NCBI GenBank assembly: GCA_964454975.1 | Contig: CAYVVD010000012.1 | Span: 34,021 to 98,020, forward strand | Reading direction: 5' to 3' | Length of the DNA stretch: 64,000 bases | From: CAYVVD01 sp964454975 | GTDB lineage: Bacteria; Bacteroidota; Ignavibacteria; Kapaibacteriales; UBA2268 | Shown: in pieces, positions 27,464 to 36,363 of the stretch | Layout of the letters: the number at the start of each line of letters is the position of its first letter | How positions within the stretch are numbered: the first letter of the stretch is position 1 | Position numbers and translations under genes: made by a program | Notes under the pieces: generated by a model | Database searches by the model: none | The model's input: only the letters and a program-made list of their open reading frames with translations | Told to the model about the DNA's origin: nothing

Positions 27464-28054
27464 TTATTGCTTAACTACCTCGTCCGGTTTAATAATTCCA
27501 TTTAGAATGGCATAAACAGTAAGACCGGAGATGGTTTTTATCCCCAGTTTATTAGTGATGTTTTTGCGGTGGCAAATCACTGTATTGATGCTAATGAATA
27601 ATTGCTCGGCTATCTCTTTGTTTGAATAACCCATTGCTACTTTCTGTAATACATCGTATTCCCTTTGCGAAAGGACATCCTCCGTTTTGTCTCCATTTTC
27701 ACTGAAAGGTTCATTAAAGAAATTATAGAATTTATTGAATATTTTTTTTTGGGTATCAGTTTCAATTAAAATTGCATTGTTACCAAAATCACGTTCCGAA
27801 TCCGCAATACACATAATACGGGAATTATTATATCCGGAAACAAGAAGTTCATAATTTTCATCAAACGGCTCTGGAACAAAGTCCCTTTCGAAGATAACAA
27901 AGCTACCTTTGAATTCCGAGGCTAATTCAACCAGTTCGTTAAAACCATCAACCTCTTTTATCTGAGGATCCATTCCAACAACGCTGATCATAGTTTTTAT
28001 ACCCAGCCGCAGAAGGTATTTATCCGAAGCTATTATAACCATCCTGTCAGGCAT
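27464..28054 (-). CDS. LuxR-type regulator beside hemerythrin-like gene
   Basis: About 196 residues from ATG 28054, which overlaps the upstream stop codon by a few bases; an in-frame TTG at 28069 is less likely. The N-terminal 120 residues look like a receiver-type fold (MVIIASDKYLLRLGIKTMIS) but lack a convincing phospho-acceptor pattern. The C-terminus is a clear LuxR helix-turn-helix (LSQREYDVLQKVAMGYSNKE, then FISINTVICHRKNI). It is translationally coupled to the hemerythrin-like gene, so the pair probably senses and answers the same stress. Targets could include the nos genes encoded divergently; that is inference. Confidence 0.8.
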   Translation of the reverse strand: MPDRMVIIASDKYLLRLGIKTMISVVGMDPQIKEVDGFNELVELASEFKGSFVIFERDFVPEPFDENYELLVSGYNNSRIMCIADSERDFGNNAILIETDTQKKIFNKFYNFFNEPFSENGDKTEDVLSQREYDVLQKVAMGYSNKEIAEQLFISINTVICHRKNITNKLGIKTISGLTVYAILNGIIKPDEVVKQ

Positions 28055-28808
28055 TGCTGCTATTCCCAATCATTTCCAATACTTTTTCTTCAAGGTGCTT
28101 TACTTTGGGTATAAGGACGTTGTCCTCAATGCGGGCGTGATTGCTCATGTCATTTTCCAGCTTGAACAGCTCTGTCAGCAGATGATGACAAAGCGACTTA
28201 TCCTTTGGCGAGGGCAGGTATTTAATTATAATGTTCTTTAAATCATAAAGCTTATCTTCTGTATTATCGTGCTGCTCTTCATACTCAGAAATTGGGAATT
28301 CACGTAATTTTACAGCCAGATTTTCTGATACTTTGCCCGATACAACCGCTTCTTCAATCTCAATTGCATAGGGATAAATACTGTTTTCTTCTCTGGCAAG
28401 ATGTGCTTTTACTTCTTCGATATAACCGTAGAAGAAACTCTCCAGGATATCAAGGAATTTAACATCCCCGTTTACACCCGAAGATATAAAACTGTGCAAA
28501 TGCTCCTCAATTTCGGGGATTTTTATATCCATGTAGTAATTATGGGATTTTTGGAGGTAATCGATAATAAGATTTACCGAAAATGACTGCAACTGAGTAT
28601 CAGGGAAGTAATCAGTGTAATAAACAGACTTAATAATTTCGAGAAAAAATTCCTTGTTAATTTTATATCGTTCACAAATCTGGCTAATTGTACTGTCCCT
28701 AAATCCTAGCGGAATGCCGAAACGGTCAATAACCTGTAATAGCTTTATATCACTGTGGATTAAGTCAGCCAGCTTTGTTGATTCGCTTATTTCGATTCTT
28801 GGTTTCAT
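28047..28808 (-). CDS. Hemerythrin-domain Fe-S repair-like protein (RIC/ScdA type)
   Basis: 253 residues. The N-terminus (ESTKLADLIHSDIKLLQVID, then RFGIPLGF) matches the short domain that precedes the hemerythrin domain in ScdA/YtfE proteins, although the usual cysteine pair of that region is not visible here. The hemerythrin domain has well-placed His and Glu ligands: KSHNYY, VKAHLAREENSIYP, YEEQHDNTEDK and NHARIEDNVLIP. RIC proteins repair iron-sulfur centres damaged by nitric oxide or oxidants. The gene is divergent from the N2O-reduction cluster, 147 bases away, and coupled to a LuxR-type regulator, which suits a nitrosative-stress role. Confidence 0.82.
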   Translation of the reverse strand: MKPRIEISESTKLADLIHSDIKLLQVIDRFGIPLGFRDSTISQICERYKINKEFFLEIIKSVYYTDYFPDTQLQSFSVNLIIDYLQKSHNYYMDIKIPEIEEHLHSFISSGVNGDVKFLDILESFFYGYIEEVKAHLAREENSIYPYAIEIEEAVVSGKVSENLAVKLREFPISEYEEQHDNTEDKLYDLKNIIIKYLPSPKDKSLCHHLLTELFKLENDMSNHARIEDNVLIPKVKHLEEKVLEMIGNSSNA

Positions 28809-28898
28809 ATCAGTTACTGTCTTTTATATTAAATCAAATGTAAATTAATAAAATGAATTAACCCCGCCTAATACATTAATTATTTGTAATAATTTGGA

Positions 28899-28912
28899 AT
28901 TGGAACACCAAT
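28899..28912. promoter_or_regulatory. Candidate operator palindrome between RIC-like and nos genes
   Basis: ATTGGAACACCAAT is a perfect 5-4-5 inverted repeat in the 147-base divergent spacer. The spacing resembles CRP/FNR-family sites, but the half-site is not the classic TTGAT. It lies 44 bases before the start of the TPR gene. Confidence 0.35.
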
Positions 28913-28955
28913 AAATTATATTCGGAGTAATTATTCTGATTATAATATTAAAACC

Positions 28956-29540
28956 ATGGGACATATAAAACATTATACCGGTTATCACTTGATGTTTAAG
29001 AGCTTACTTAACTCTACTGCCTGGATTTTAAATCAGATTAAATTTTCCTTTCCTAAGCAGGACATTCAAACTCTAATTGATATTTACATTCACCGAAGTG
29101 TAATGTTATATAAAAGGGGCAGAATAAATAAATCAATCGATATTATTAATAAAGCGCTTGAATTGGAAGATAACAATCCATTCATTTTACTTAACCGTGG
29201 TACATTCTACATGGAATCCGGACAGCTTTATCCGGCGCATGAAGATTTTACTAAAGGAATTGATTCTAACCCTGATTTCCTTCCATTTTACTTGAACAGG
29301 GGCATTGTGTACGAAAAAATGGGAAAAATTTCAAAAGCTATTGATGATTATAATACTCTGATTGAATTTGACCCTGAGCATGCTCCTGCATACTTAAACA
29401 GAGGTGTTCTCTTGGCGGAAAAGGGTAATAACGAAAAGGCGGTTGAAGATTTTGACAAAGCAATTAAGATCAACCCGGGTTATACTGCTGCAAAAGAGAA
29501 TAAAAAAATTGTTTTAAAACAGGCTGTTAATATTCACTAA
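28956..29540 (+). CDS. Tetratricopeptide-repeat protein
   Basis: 194 residues with about four TPR units from residue 50 (for example NPFILLNRGTFYMESGQLYP, FLPFYLNRGIVYEKMGKISK, APAYLNRGVLLAEKGNNEKA). No clear signal peptide is seen; Met13 (28992) is an alternative start. TPRs mediate protein contacts. The gene leads the nos cluster with only 16 bases to the cytochrome c gene, so it is likely co-transcribed. A role in NosZ assembly or regulation is possible but not shown by sequence. Confidence 0.8.
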   Translation: MGHIKHYTGYHLMFKSLLNSTAWILNQIKFSFPKQDIQTLIDIYIHRSVMLYKRGRINKSIDIINKALELEDNNPFILLNRGTFYMESGQLYPAHEDFTKGIDSNPDFLPFYLNRGIVYEKMGKISKAIDDYNTLIEFDPEHAPAYLNRGVLLAEKGNNEKAVEDFDKAIKINPGYTAAKENKKIVLKQAVNIH

Positions 29541-29556
29541 TATAAATGAGGCAATA

Positions 29557-30054
29557 ATGAAAAGCAGAATTCTACAACTAATGATTATCCCTATAGCTGC
29601 ATTAATCTTCTCATGTTCATCGGAAAAAGAAGAAGAACTCCCGGAAATAAACATTCCTAAGCCAGAAGCAAAAGCAGAAAAACCGGCAAATTCTTCCGGC
29701 CTTTCAGAAGATGAATTAAAATATGGGATCGGGCCAGTCAGAAATGTAGAGCTTGGCAAAATAAGCCTGATTGAGGCAAAAAAAGGAGAGAAAATATTCG
29801 ATACTAAGTGCGCGACCTGTCACAAATTGGGTGAACGCTATACAGCCCCGCCACTGGGTGATGTGCTGGAAAGGAGAACACCCGAATACGTGATGAATAT
29901 GATACTGAATCCTGATGAAATGACCAAAAAACATCCCGAAGCAAAAAAACTTCTGGGTGAGTACCTTACTCAGATGACATTTCAGGACGTAACGCAAGAA
30001 GATGCAAGAGCGATCCTTGAGTTTATCAGGAATTACGCAGACAAGAAAAAATAG
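29557..30054 (+). CDS. Monoheme cytochrome c lipoprotein of the nos cluster
   Basis: 165 residues. The lipoprotein signal ends ALIFSC (Cys20) and is followed by a charged, Pro/Glu-rich linker to about residue 55. The class I cytochrome domain has one heme motif, CATCH (near residue 88), and a likely axial Met in LTQMTF. It sits 29 bases upstream of nosZ and is probably the electron donor that feeds the CuA centre of nitrous oxide reductase, as proposed for cytochromes in other clade II clusters. Confidence 0.88.
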   Translation: MKSRILQLMIIPIAALIFSCSSEKEEELPEINIPKPEAKAEKPANSSGLSEDELKYGIGPVRNVELGKISLIEAKKGEKIFDTKCATCHKLGERYTAPPLGDVLERRTPEYVMNMILNPDEMTKKHPEAKKLLGEYLTQMTFQDVTQEDARAILEFIRNYADKKK

Positions 30055-30083
30055 TCCCCCATTTCAATATTGTAGGAGCAGTT

Positions 30084-32045
30084 ATGATTTACAAAAACAA
30101 ATATTTTTTAGCGACAATCGCAGCAGTGATTGTTGCGCTCATAGCATGGGCGTGCAGCTCGGACAAAAGCGGGAATATAAACCTTGCACACGGCGATGCA
30201 GCCAGTAAAGTGTATGTAGCCCCGGGAGAATACGATGAGTTCTATGGTTTCTTTTCCGGAGGTTTTAGCGGCCAGGTAACCGTTTACGGATTGCCTTCAG
30301 GCAGGCTCTTTAAAACAATCCCTGTTTTTTCACAGCATGCTGAAAACGGTTATGGTTACAACCCTGAGACCGAACCAATGCTAAATACTTCTTATGGGTT
30401 TATCCCGTGGGACGATTCTCACCATCCGGAACTTTCTCAAACAGACGGAGTACCTGATGGCAGGTGGTTATTTATTAATGGAAACAATACACCACGGGTT
30501 GCAAGAATTGATCTGACTAAATTCGAAACTGTTGAAATAATCGAGATACCGAATTCAGGCGGCAATCATGCTTCGCCATTCGTAACTCCAAACAATGAAT
30601 ATATTGTTGCTTCAACACGATTCAGTGTACCAATCCCGCAGAAAGATGTGCCAATTGATGAATATAAGCAACACTTCAAAGGAACAATATCTTTTATCAG
30701 TTGCGAAAAAGAAACCGGCGATATGGATCTGGCATTCCAGATTCTGGTCCCGGGTTATAATTATGATTTGGCCCACTCAGGCAAGGGCCCGTCATACGGT
30801 TGGGCCTTCTTTACATGCTATAATACTGAAGAAGCAAATACTCTTCTCGAGGTTAATGCTTCAAAGAATGACAAGGACTTTATTGCAGCCGTCAACTGGA
30901 AAAAAGCCGAAGAAGCAATCCAAAATGGCAACTTTACAGAGATGGATGCTGAATATTATAATAACGAGTACGATGAAAAGAAGCACATGGCCGAATCAAA
31001 GGTTATGAACAAAGTTAAAGTGATTAACCCGAAAGACGTGCCCGGTCTAATATATTACTTGCCAACACCAAAGTCGCCACATGGAGTTGATGTTGACCCG
31101 ACAGGCGAATACATTGCCTGCGGAGGCAAGCTTGCTGCAATGATTCCGGTACATTCATTCTCCAAAATGCAAACAGCAATAGAAAACAAAGAATTCGAAG
31201 GAGAGGTTGACGGCATTCCAATTATTAAGTATGAATCTGTTATCGCAGGTGAAGTGCAGGATTGCGGCTTAGGCCCACTACATACAGAATTTGATGGCAA
31301 GGGTTATGCATATACTTCAGCATTCATTTCATCGGAAATCGTCAAATGGAAACTGGGAACATGGGAAGTTGTTGACAGAATCCCTACTTATTACTCAATC
31401 GGCCACTTAATGATTCCGGGCGGCGACAGCAAAAAACCCTGGGGCAAGTATGTTGTTGCGCTCAATAAAATAACAAAGGACAGGTACCTGCCAACCGGAC
31501 CTGAAATGGCACACGCTGCACAACTGATTGACATAAGTGGTGACAAAATGAAACTTTTACTTGATTTCCCAACTATGGGCGAACCGCACTATGCACAGGG
31601 TATTAAAGCAGATATCATTATGAAGAATAGTGTTAAATTCAATAAAATTGAAGAAAACGAACACCCTTACAAGACAAACAGTGAAGCTGAAGCACGTGTT
31701 GTCAGGGAAGGAAACCAGGTGCATATCTATCTGACGATGATTAGGACTCACTTTGCACCAGACAATATTGAAGGTATCAAGGTTGGGGACGAAGTTTATT
31801 TCCATGCAACAAACCTCGAGCAAGACTGGGATGTACCCCATGGTTTAGCTGTTCTTGGAGCTCAAACATCGGAACTCCTCGTTATGCCGGGCGAAACCAA
31901 GACATTGAAATGGGTACCAAAAAAACCAGGGGTATATCCATTCTATTGTACGGATTTTTGCTCTGCATTGCACCAGGAAATGCAGGGATACGTAAGGGTA
32001 TCCCCTGCGAATTCTGACATCGAATTATCATATAATTCGAAATAA
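30084..32045 (+). CDS. nosZ: Nitrous oxide reductase, Sec-type (clade II)
   Basis: 653 residues. The enzyme reduces N2O to N2 in the periplasm using electrons from cytochrome c. The N-terminus is a plain hydrophobic Sec signal without twin arginine, ending ALIAWACSS, so Cys24 might be lipidated. The CuZ histidines are visible in DDSHHPE, GGNHASPF, SPHGVDV, GPLHTEF, IGHLMIPGG and EPHYAQG (seven in all). The CuA domain is at the C-terminus with VPHGLAV and CTDFCSALHQEM (Cys622, Cys626, His630, Met633). All copper ligands are present, so the enzyme should be active. A GC-rich hairpin follows the gene. Confidence 0.97.
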   Translation: MIYKNKYFLATIAAVIVALIAWACSSDKSGNINLAHGDAASKVYVAPGEYDEFYGFFSGGFSGQVTVYGLPSGRLFKTIPVFSQHAENGYGYNPETEPMLNTSYGFIPWDDSHHPELSQTDGVPDGRWLFINGNNTPRVARIDLTKFETVEIIEIPNSGGNHASPFVTPNNEYIVASTRFSVPIPQKDVPIDEYKQHFKGTISFISCEKETGDMDLAFQILVPGYNYDLAHSGKGPSYGWAFFTCYNTEEANTLLEVNASKNDKDFIAAVNWKKAEEAIQNGNFTEMDAEYYNNEYDEKKHMAESKVMNKVKVINPKDVPGLIYYLPTPKSPHGVDVDPTGEYIACGGKLAAMIPVHSFSKMQTAIENKEFEGEVDGIPIIKYESVIAGEVQDCGLGPLHTEFDGKGYAYTSAFISSEIVKWKLGTWEVVDRIPTYYSIGHLMIPGGDSKKPWGKYVVALNKITKDRYLPTGPEMAHAAQLIDISGDKMKLLLDFPTMGEPHYAQGIKADIIMKNSVKFNKIEENEHPYKTNSEAEARVVREGNQVHIYLTMIRTHFAPDNIEGIKVGDEVYFHATNLEQDWDVPHGLAVLGAQTSELLVMPGETKTLKWVPKKPGVYPFYCTDFCSALHQEMQGYVRVSPANSDIELSYNSK

Positions 32046-32055
32046 ATGATAAACC

Positions 32056-32075
32056 CGGGGCCGTAAGGCCCCGGC
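32056..32075 (+). promoter_or_regulatory. GC-rich hairpin after nosZ, no T-run
   Basis: CCGGGGCC pairs perfectly with GGCCCCGG around a GTAA loop (a GNRA tetraloop). No T-run follows, so it is more likely an mRNA 3'-end stabiliser or processing site inside the operon than an intrinsic terminator. Confidence 0.65.
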
Positions 32076-32106
32076 TGTATTAAAGGAATTAAAATCAGGG
32101 CCAGAA

Positions 32107-32757
32107 ATGAATCTCTCTAAAATATTAATGCTGATTGCAGCAACCTCACTTATCGCGGTCTATTTCCTGCCTATCTGGAGCATCAATCTCGATGCTCCAC
32201 AATACCCGGAAGGCATCGGGATGAAAATAATGATTGATAACATTGTAGGTGAAAAAGAATACGACCTTCAAAACATTAACGGATTGAATCATTACATCGG
32301 TATGAAAAAAATAGAACCGGATTCCATTGCAGAGCTTGATTATATGCCATATATTATTGGATTTTTGATAATTACCGGAATTATCACAGCCTTTGCTAAT
32401 AATAAGAAATTAATTGTAAGTTGGGTTGCCATTTTTGCTGTTATTGGCGCTATAGGATTAGTAGATTTTTACCTTTGGGAATATGACTACGGACATAACC
32501 TTGACCTTGATAATGCAAGCATAATAGTCCCGGGCCAATCATACCAGCCTCCGCTGATCGGCTCAAAAAAGATTTTGAATTTCACAGCAACTTCGCTTCC
32601 CGCATCAGGTGGAATTGTGCTTCTTTTTTCTTTTTTTGCAGGTACTGCTGCATTGCTTTTAAAAAAAAACACGAAGGAAAAGATCAATGAAAAATATATT
32701 CATAAAAATAATGCTACTGAACCTGCTGTTACTGCAAGGCTGCAATTTCGAACCTGA
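32107..32757 (+). CDS. Nos-cluster membrane protein
   Basis: 216 residues. A membrane helix (residues 5-25) is followed by a periplasmic loop of about 55 residues (IWSINLDAPQYPEGIG and an IGMKKI segment) and about three more helices (83-101, 108-126, 170-190). I recall proteins of this type between nosZ and nosL in Bacteroidota, function unknown; involvement in copper delivery or NosZ maturation is inference. The last 71 bases overlap the start of nosL, an unusually long overlap, so the true stop may be right but the tail (after residue 193) may not be functional. Confidence 0.75.
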   Translation: MNLSKILMLIAATSLIAVYFLPIWSINLDAPQYPEGIGMKIMIDNIVGEKEYDLQNINGLNHYIGMKKIEPDSIAELDYMPYIIGFLIITGIITAFANNKKLIVSWVAIFAVIGAIGLVDFYLWEYDYGHNLDLDNASIIVPGQSYQPPLIGSKKILNFTATSLPASGGIVLLFSFFAGTAALLLKKNTKEKINEKYIHKNNATEPAVTARLQFRT

Positions 32758-33139
32758 AAAAATAAATTATGGCGAGGATAAGTGCGCTCATTGTGAGATG
32801 AATATTGTGGAATCTCAATTTGGGACAGAACTGATTACCGATAAGGGCAGGTACTACAAGTTTGATTCCATTGAATGCCTTGCTGCATATATTATTCATA
32901 ACAAATTATCCAAAGAAGACATTCACTCTCTATGGGTAACAGATTATAATAACACAGGGAATCTCATGAATGCAAAAAATGCATATTACCTGCACAGCAA
33001 GAACCTTCGCAGCCCGATGGGCATGTATCTCTCAGCCTACGGAGATGAGAGTTCGGCTATTGAACAGCAGAAATTAAAAAATGGCGATCTGCTCAGGTGG
33101 GACGAAGTATACCAACTTGTTGAAAAAGAGTGGTTCTAA
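32687..33139 (+). CDS. nosL: NosL copper chaperone lipoprotein
   Basis: 150 residues. A lipoprotein signal ending LLLLQGC (Cys19) is followed by the copper-binding motif DKCAHCEMNI and a downstream Met-rich stretch (RSPMGMYLSAYG). NosL donates Cu(I) for assembly of the NosZ CuZ centre in the periplasm. The length is typical. It lies inside the nos operon, with one base to nosD. Confidence 0.92.
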   Translation: MKNIFIKIMLLNLLLLQGCNFEPEKINYGEDKCAHCEMNIVESQFGTELITDKGRYYKFDSIECLAAYIIHNKLSKEDIHSLWVTDYNNTGNLMNAKNAYYLHSKNLRSPMGMYLSAYGDESSAIEQQKLKNGDLLRWDEVYQLVEKEWF

Positions 33140-33140
33140 G

Positions 33141-34367
33141 ATGCATAGAATTTCATTATATATATTGCTTGTTATTCAAATTGCAAACCTGAATGCCAAT
33201 AAAATTATTGTTTCTCCCGGTCAATCAATTAAAACTGCTGTAATTAAGGCAAAACCAGGTGATGAAATCCATATAAAAAAGGGTGTTTACAAGGAATATG
33301 ATATTGAAATCACTAAACCGCTAAAGATATTCGGGCAAGGGCAACCTGTAATTGACGTAGCTGAAAAGGGCTATGGCTTGATTGTTAAATCAAACAATGT
33401 GACAATAGAAGGAGTTTCAATTAAGAATGTTAAAGTCAGCTTTATCGAGGAATATGCTGCAATTCTTGTTGATGAAGTTAGCCATTGCTCAATTAGGAAC
33501 TGCGAGTTTGAGAATAACTTCTTCGCTATTTACTTAGCCAAATCTTCTTCTTGTGTAATTCAGCATAATAAAATCAAGGGGAAAATTGGAAATTCGGAGG
33601 CAAGCTCCGGAAATGGTATTCACCTTTGGTATTGCAAAGACATACTTATTAACGGCAATACAGTAAGCAATCACAGGGACGGAATTTACTTCGAGTTTGT
33701 TGAGGACACCGAGATTTACGACAATAACAGTTTCGGCAATATGCGTTATGGCCTGCATTTCATGTTCTCCCACAGGTGCAGCTACAGCTATAATAAATTC
33801 GAAGATAACGGCGGCGGAGTTGCTGTGATGTACACCAAAGATGTACTCATGAAAAACAACAAGTTCATTAATAATTGGGGCCAGGCTTCATATGGGTTGT
33901 TACTGAAAGATATTACTGACAGCGAAATTAGAGACAACCTATTTAAAAACAACTCAACTGCCATATATTTCGAAAATTCAATGCGGAACCATGTCTTTAA
34001 AAACACATTCAAGTCAAACGGCTGGGCTGCTAAAATAAAGTCAAACTCAATGGATAATAATTTCCAGTACAACAATTTCGAGAATAATTCATTTGATATC
34101 ACTACCAACAGCAAACAGAACTTTAATAGCTTCAGCAATAATTATTGGGATAAATACAGGGGTTACGACCTCGACAGAGATGGAACAGGTGATGTTCCAC
34201 ACCGCCCGGTAAAACTGATTTCCGTTGTTGTTGAACAGAACCCTCCGGCAATGATATTGCTTCGTAGCCTTTTCAATGATATATTGGAACTTGCCGAAAG
34301 CGTAGTACCCGTTTTAACTCCGGCAGAACTCCAGGATAAAAGGCCAAAGATGGAAATTATCAGATGA
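33141..34367 (+). CDS. nosD: NosD periplasmic copper-insertion protein
   Basis: About 408 residues from ATG 33141, directly after the nosL stop; an earlier in-frame ATG at 33081 lies within nosL and is rejected. A signal peptide (ending NLNANKIIV) leads into a right-handed beta-helix of CASH/PbH1-type repeats rich in Asn (NNVTIEGVSIKNV, NGIHLWYCKDILINGNTVSN). NosD works with the NosFY ABC complex to supply sulfur or copper for CuZ assembly. Its stop overlaps nosF in ATGA. Confidence 0.93.
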   Translation: MHRISLYILLVIQIANLNANKIIVSPGQSIKTAVIKAKPGDEIHIKKGVYKEYDIEITKPLKIFGQGQPVIDVAEKGYGLIVKSNNVTIEGVSIKNVKVSFIEEYAAILVDEVSHCSIRNCEFENNFFAIYLAKSSSCVIQHNKIKGKIGNSEASSGNGIHLWYCKDILINGNTVSNHRDGIYFEFVEDTEIYDNNSFGNMRYGLHFMFSHRCSYSYNKFEDNGGGVAVMYTKDVLMKNNKFINNWGQASYGLLLKDITDSEIRDNLFKNNSTAIYFENSMRNHVFKNTFKSNGWAAKIKSNSMDNNFQYNNFENNSFDITTNSKQNFNSFSNNYWDKYRGYDLDRDGTGDVPHRPVKLISVVVEQNPPAMILLRSLFNDILELAESVVPVLTPAELQDKRPKMEIIR

Positions 34368-35083
34368 TCAGAATAGATGGATTACTTAAAAAATATAAAA
34401 AGTTTACAGCCCTCGATGGAATTTCACTTGAAATTCCCTCCGGGCAGGTAACAGCTGTAATAGGACCAAACGGCTCAGGCAAAACCACACTTATAAAATC
34501 AATACTTGGTCTAATCCGCCCAGATGAAGGCGGAATCTTTATTCATGACAAACCAATTGAAGATGATGTTAGCTATAAGAATAACATCGGTTATATTCCT
34601 CAGACAGCTAAATATCCCGAAAACCTGACAGTTTTAGAAGTAATTGAAATGATCAGCGACTTACGTGAATACAAGGGTGAACCGGACTTCAGTTTATACG
34701 AGAGCTTTAAATTCGACAAGGAAGAGAACAAGCGAATTGGCGCACTTTCCGGTGGCAACAGACAAAAGTTAAGCGCTGTTATCGCATTTATGTTCAGGCC
34801 CGATTGGTACATCCTCGATGAACCGAGCGCCGGGCTGGACCCTGTTTCAAATCTCCACCTCAAAGAAAAAATATTCGAGGAACGTGAAAAAGGGAAATCC
34901 TTTGTCCTGACTTCTCATATAATGAGCGAGATCGAAGACATGGCAACTTATGTTGTGTTACTGATTGACGGCGTTATCCGGCACACTGGCAGTATGGAGG
35001 AAATAAAAGAGCTTGCACATGAACAAAAATTCGAGAAGGCAATTTCGCGCTTAATTAGTTCGCAGAATGAATCACATAATTAA
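34364..35083 (+). CDS. nosF: NosF ABC transporter ATPase
   Basis: 239 residues. Walker A is GPNGSGKTTLIKS, the Q-loop lies in GYIPQTAKYPENL, the signature is GALSGGNRQKLS, and Walker B is WYILDEPSAGLDP with SHIMSE as the H-loop region. It powers the NosFY complex. It overlaps nosD by four bases and nosY by 17. Confidence 0.93.
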   Translation: MIRIDGLLKKYKKFTALDGISLEIPSGQVTAVIGPNGSGKTTLIKSILGLIRPDEGGIFIHDKPIEDDVSYKNNIGYIPQTAKYPENLTVLEVIEMISDLREYKGEPDFSLYESFKFDKEENKRIGALSGGNRQKLSAVIAFMFRPDWYILDEPSAGLDPVSNLHLKEKIFEEREKGKSFVLTSHIMSEIEDMATYVVLLIDGVIRHTGSMEEIKELAHEQKFEKAISRLISSQNESHN

Positions 35084-35858
35084 AATATTCAAGTACCAGT
35101 TAATCAACAACTTAAAGAGTAAGACAACCATACTCTATTTTGTGATTTTTGCCGTTCTGACCGAAGGATTGTTCAGGCTAAGCGGAAGCAGTGACAAAGT
35201 TATTATATCTCTGATGAACATCGTAATTTACTTTATCCCTCTTATCAGCATTATCCTCGGTATTATGTTTATTTATAATTCCCGCGAATTCATTGAGATG
35301 ACAATAGCCCAGCCTGTAAGGCGCAGCCACTTGTTTACCGGCCTTTTCGCAGGAATTGCCCTGCCATACAGTTTTGGCTACGCTGTTGCAGTTGCCCTTC
35401 CATTCTTGTTCAGGTTGTCCCTAACCGGAGATACCCTGCCTGCATTAGGCTTCCTGCTTTTATCCGGTGTAATGCTCAACCTGATATTTTTTGCTTTATC
35501 ATTCCTTATTGCATTGTTTTTTATTGACAGGCTTCAGGGACTTGGCAGCGCAATTGTGCTATGGCTTTTCTTTGCCCTGATATTCGACGGAATAATCCTG
35601 ATTGGCATTTACCTCTTTTCGGAATACCCGATTGAGAAGGCTGTACTTGGCATAACTTTCCTCAACCCGATTGACCTTGCGCGAATAGTCCTTATTACCA
35701 AACTGGATATATCAGCTTTAATGGGCTATACCGGAGCTGTATTCAATAAATTCTTCGGTAGCGCACTCGGCATAATCTTATCTCTTTCTACATTGCTTAT
35801 ATGGTTTATTGTCCCTTATTATCTCAGTTACCGTATGTTCCTTAAAAGGGATTTTTAG
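35067..35858 (+). CDS. nosY: NosY ABC transporter permease
   Basis: 263 residues with about six membrane helices. The start (IIKIFKYQLINNLKSKTTIL) and the EMTIAQPVRRSHLFTGLF segment are typical of NosY. It forms the membrane part of the NosDFY complex for CuZ maturation. It is the last recognisable gene of the cluster; no nosR-like gene follows. Confidence 0.92.
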   Translation: MNHIIKIFKYQLINNLKSKTTILYFVIFAVLTEGLFRLSGSSDKVIISLMNIVIYFIPLISIILGIMFIYNSREFIEMTIAQPVRRSHLFTGLFAGIALPYSFGYAVAVALPFLFRLSLTGDTLPALGFLLLSGVMLNLIFFALSFLIALFFIDRLQGLGSAIVLWLFFALIFDGIILIGIYLFSEYPIEKAVLGITFLNPIDLARIVLITKLDISALMGYTGAVFNKFFGSALGIILSLSTLLIWFIVPYYLSYRMFLKRDF

Positions 35859-36332
35859 CTGGATTATCACTTATTCTATCATGTCTCTTTCACAAATACT
35901 AAAGCTGGTCATTGAGGAGGGGGAAGGAGTAAATTAATTTAGCTTTTGATTATTTGTTCTACTTCATAAACCAATATTCATCATCAAATGCTACCAATGT
36001 AATTAAACCCAAAGACGCAATTACATACACCCATAAAAAAACAGCTATAATGCTACGTTGTTTTAAAGTTTAATTCGAAAATTAATGTGAAACTAATTTA
36101 TATTTTTTCAGATTTAATCAACCACAAATAATTAATCCATATCAGTATTAAATTGAGAGCTAAAATTTCAATATTAACAGAGTTATCAAAAGAAATGTCG
36201 GCACCCCAAAAACAATAAATATTTATTCAGTTTTAATATGGAGGTGTCAATTTCTTATAATCTATCTACCAAATCATCCACCTAATTTAACTAATCAGAA
36301 TAAAGGATTTAAATGATTGGCTTTGCTCAAAT
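35859..36332. other. AT-rich spacer after nos cluster
   Basis: About 470 bases with no gene I can support. A minus-strand stretch at 35959-36069 can be read as a short hydrophobic peptide (AVFLWVYVIASLGLITLVAF) but has no start codon. Confidence 0.55.
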
Positions 36333-36360
36333 AAAAAAAAACCGGTTTCCCGGTTTTTTT
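36333..36360 (-). terminator. Bidirectional terminator downstream of tRNA-Thr
   Basis: AACCGG and CCGGTT form a stem flanked by an A-run on one side and a T-run on the other, just past the 3' end of the minus-strand tRNA. It could also stop plus-strand transcripts from the nos side. Confidence 0.85.
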
Positions 36361-36363
36361 GTG

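Noticed and set aside
28956..35858. Classic FNR/NnrR boxes (TTGAT-N4-ATCAA) upstream of the nos genes
   Set aside because: None found; only the non-standard palindrome at 28899-28912.
35959..36069. Minus-strand hydrophobic peptide reading frame in the spacer after nosY
   Set aside because: It has no usable start codon and an in-frame stop just upstream; it could be a remnant or chance.
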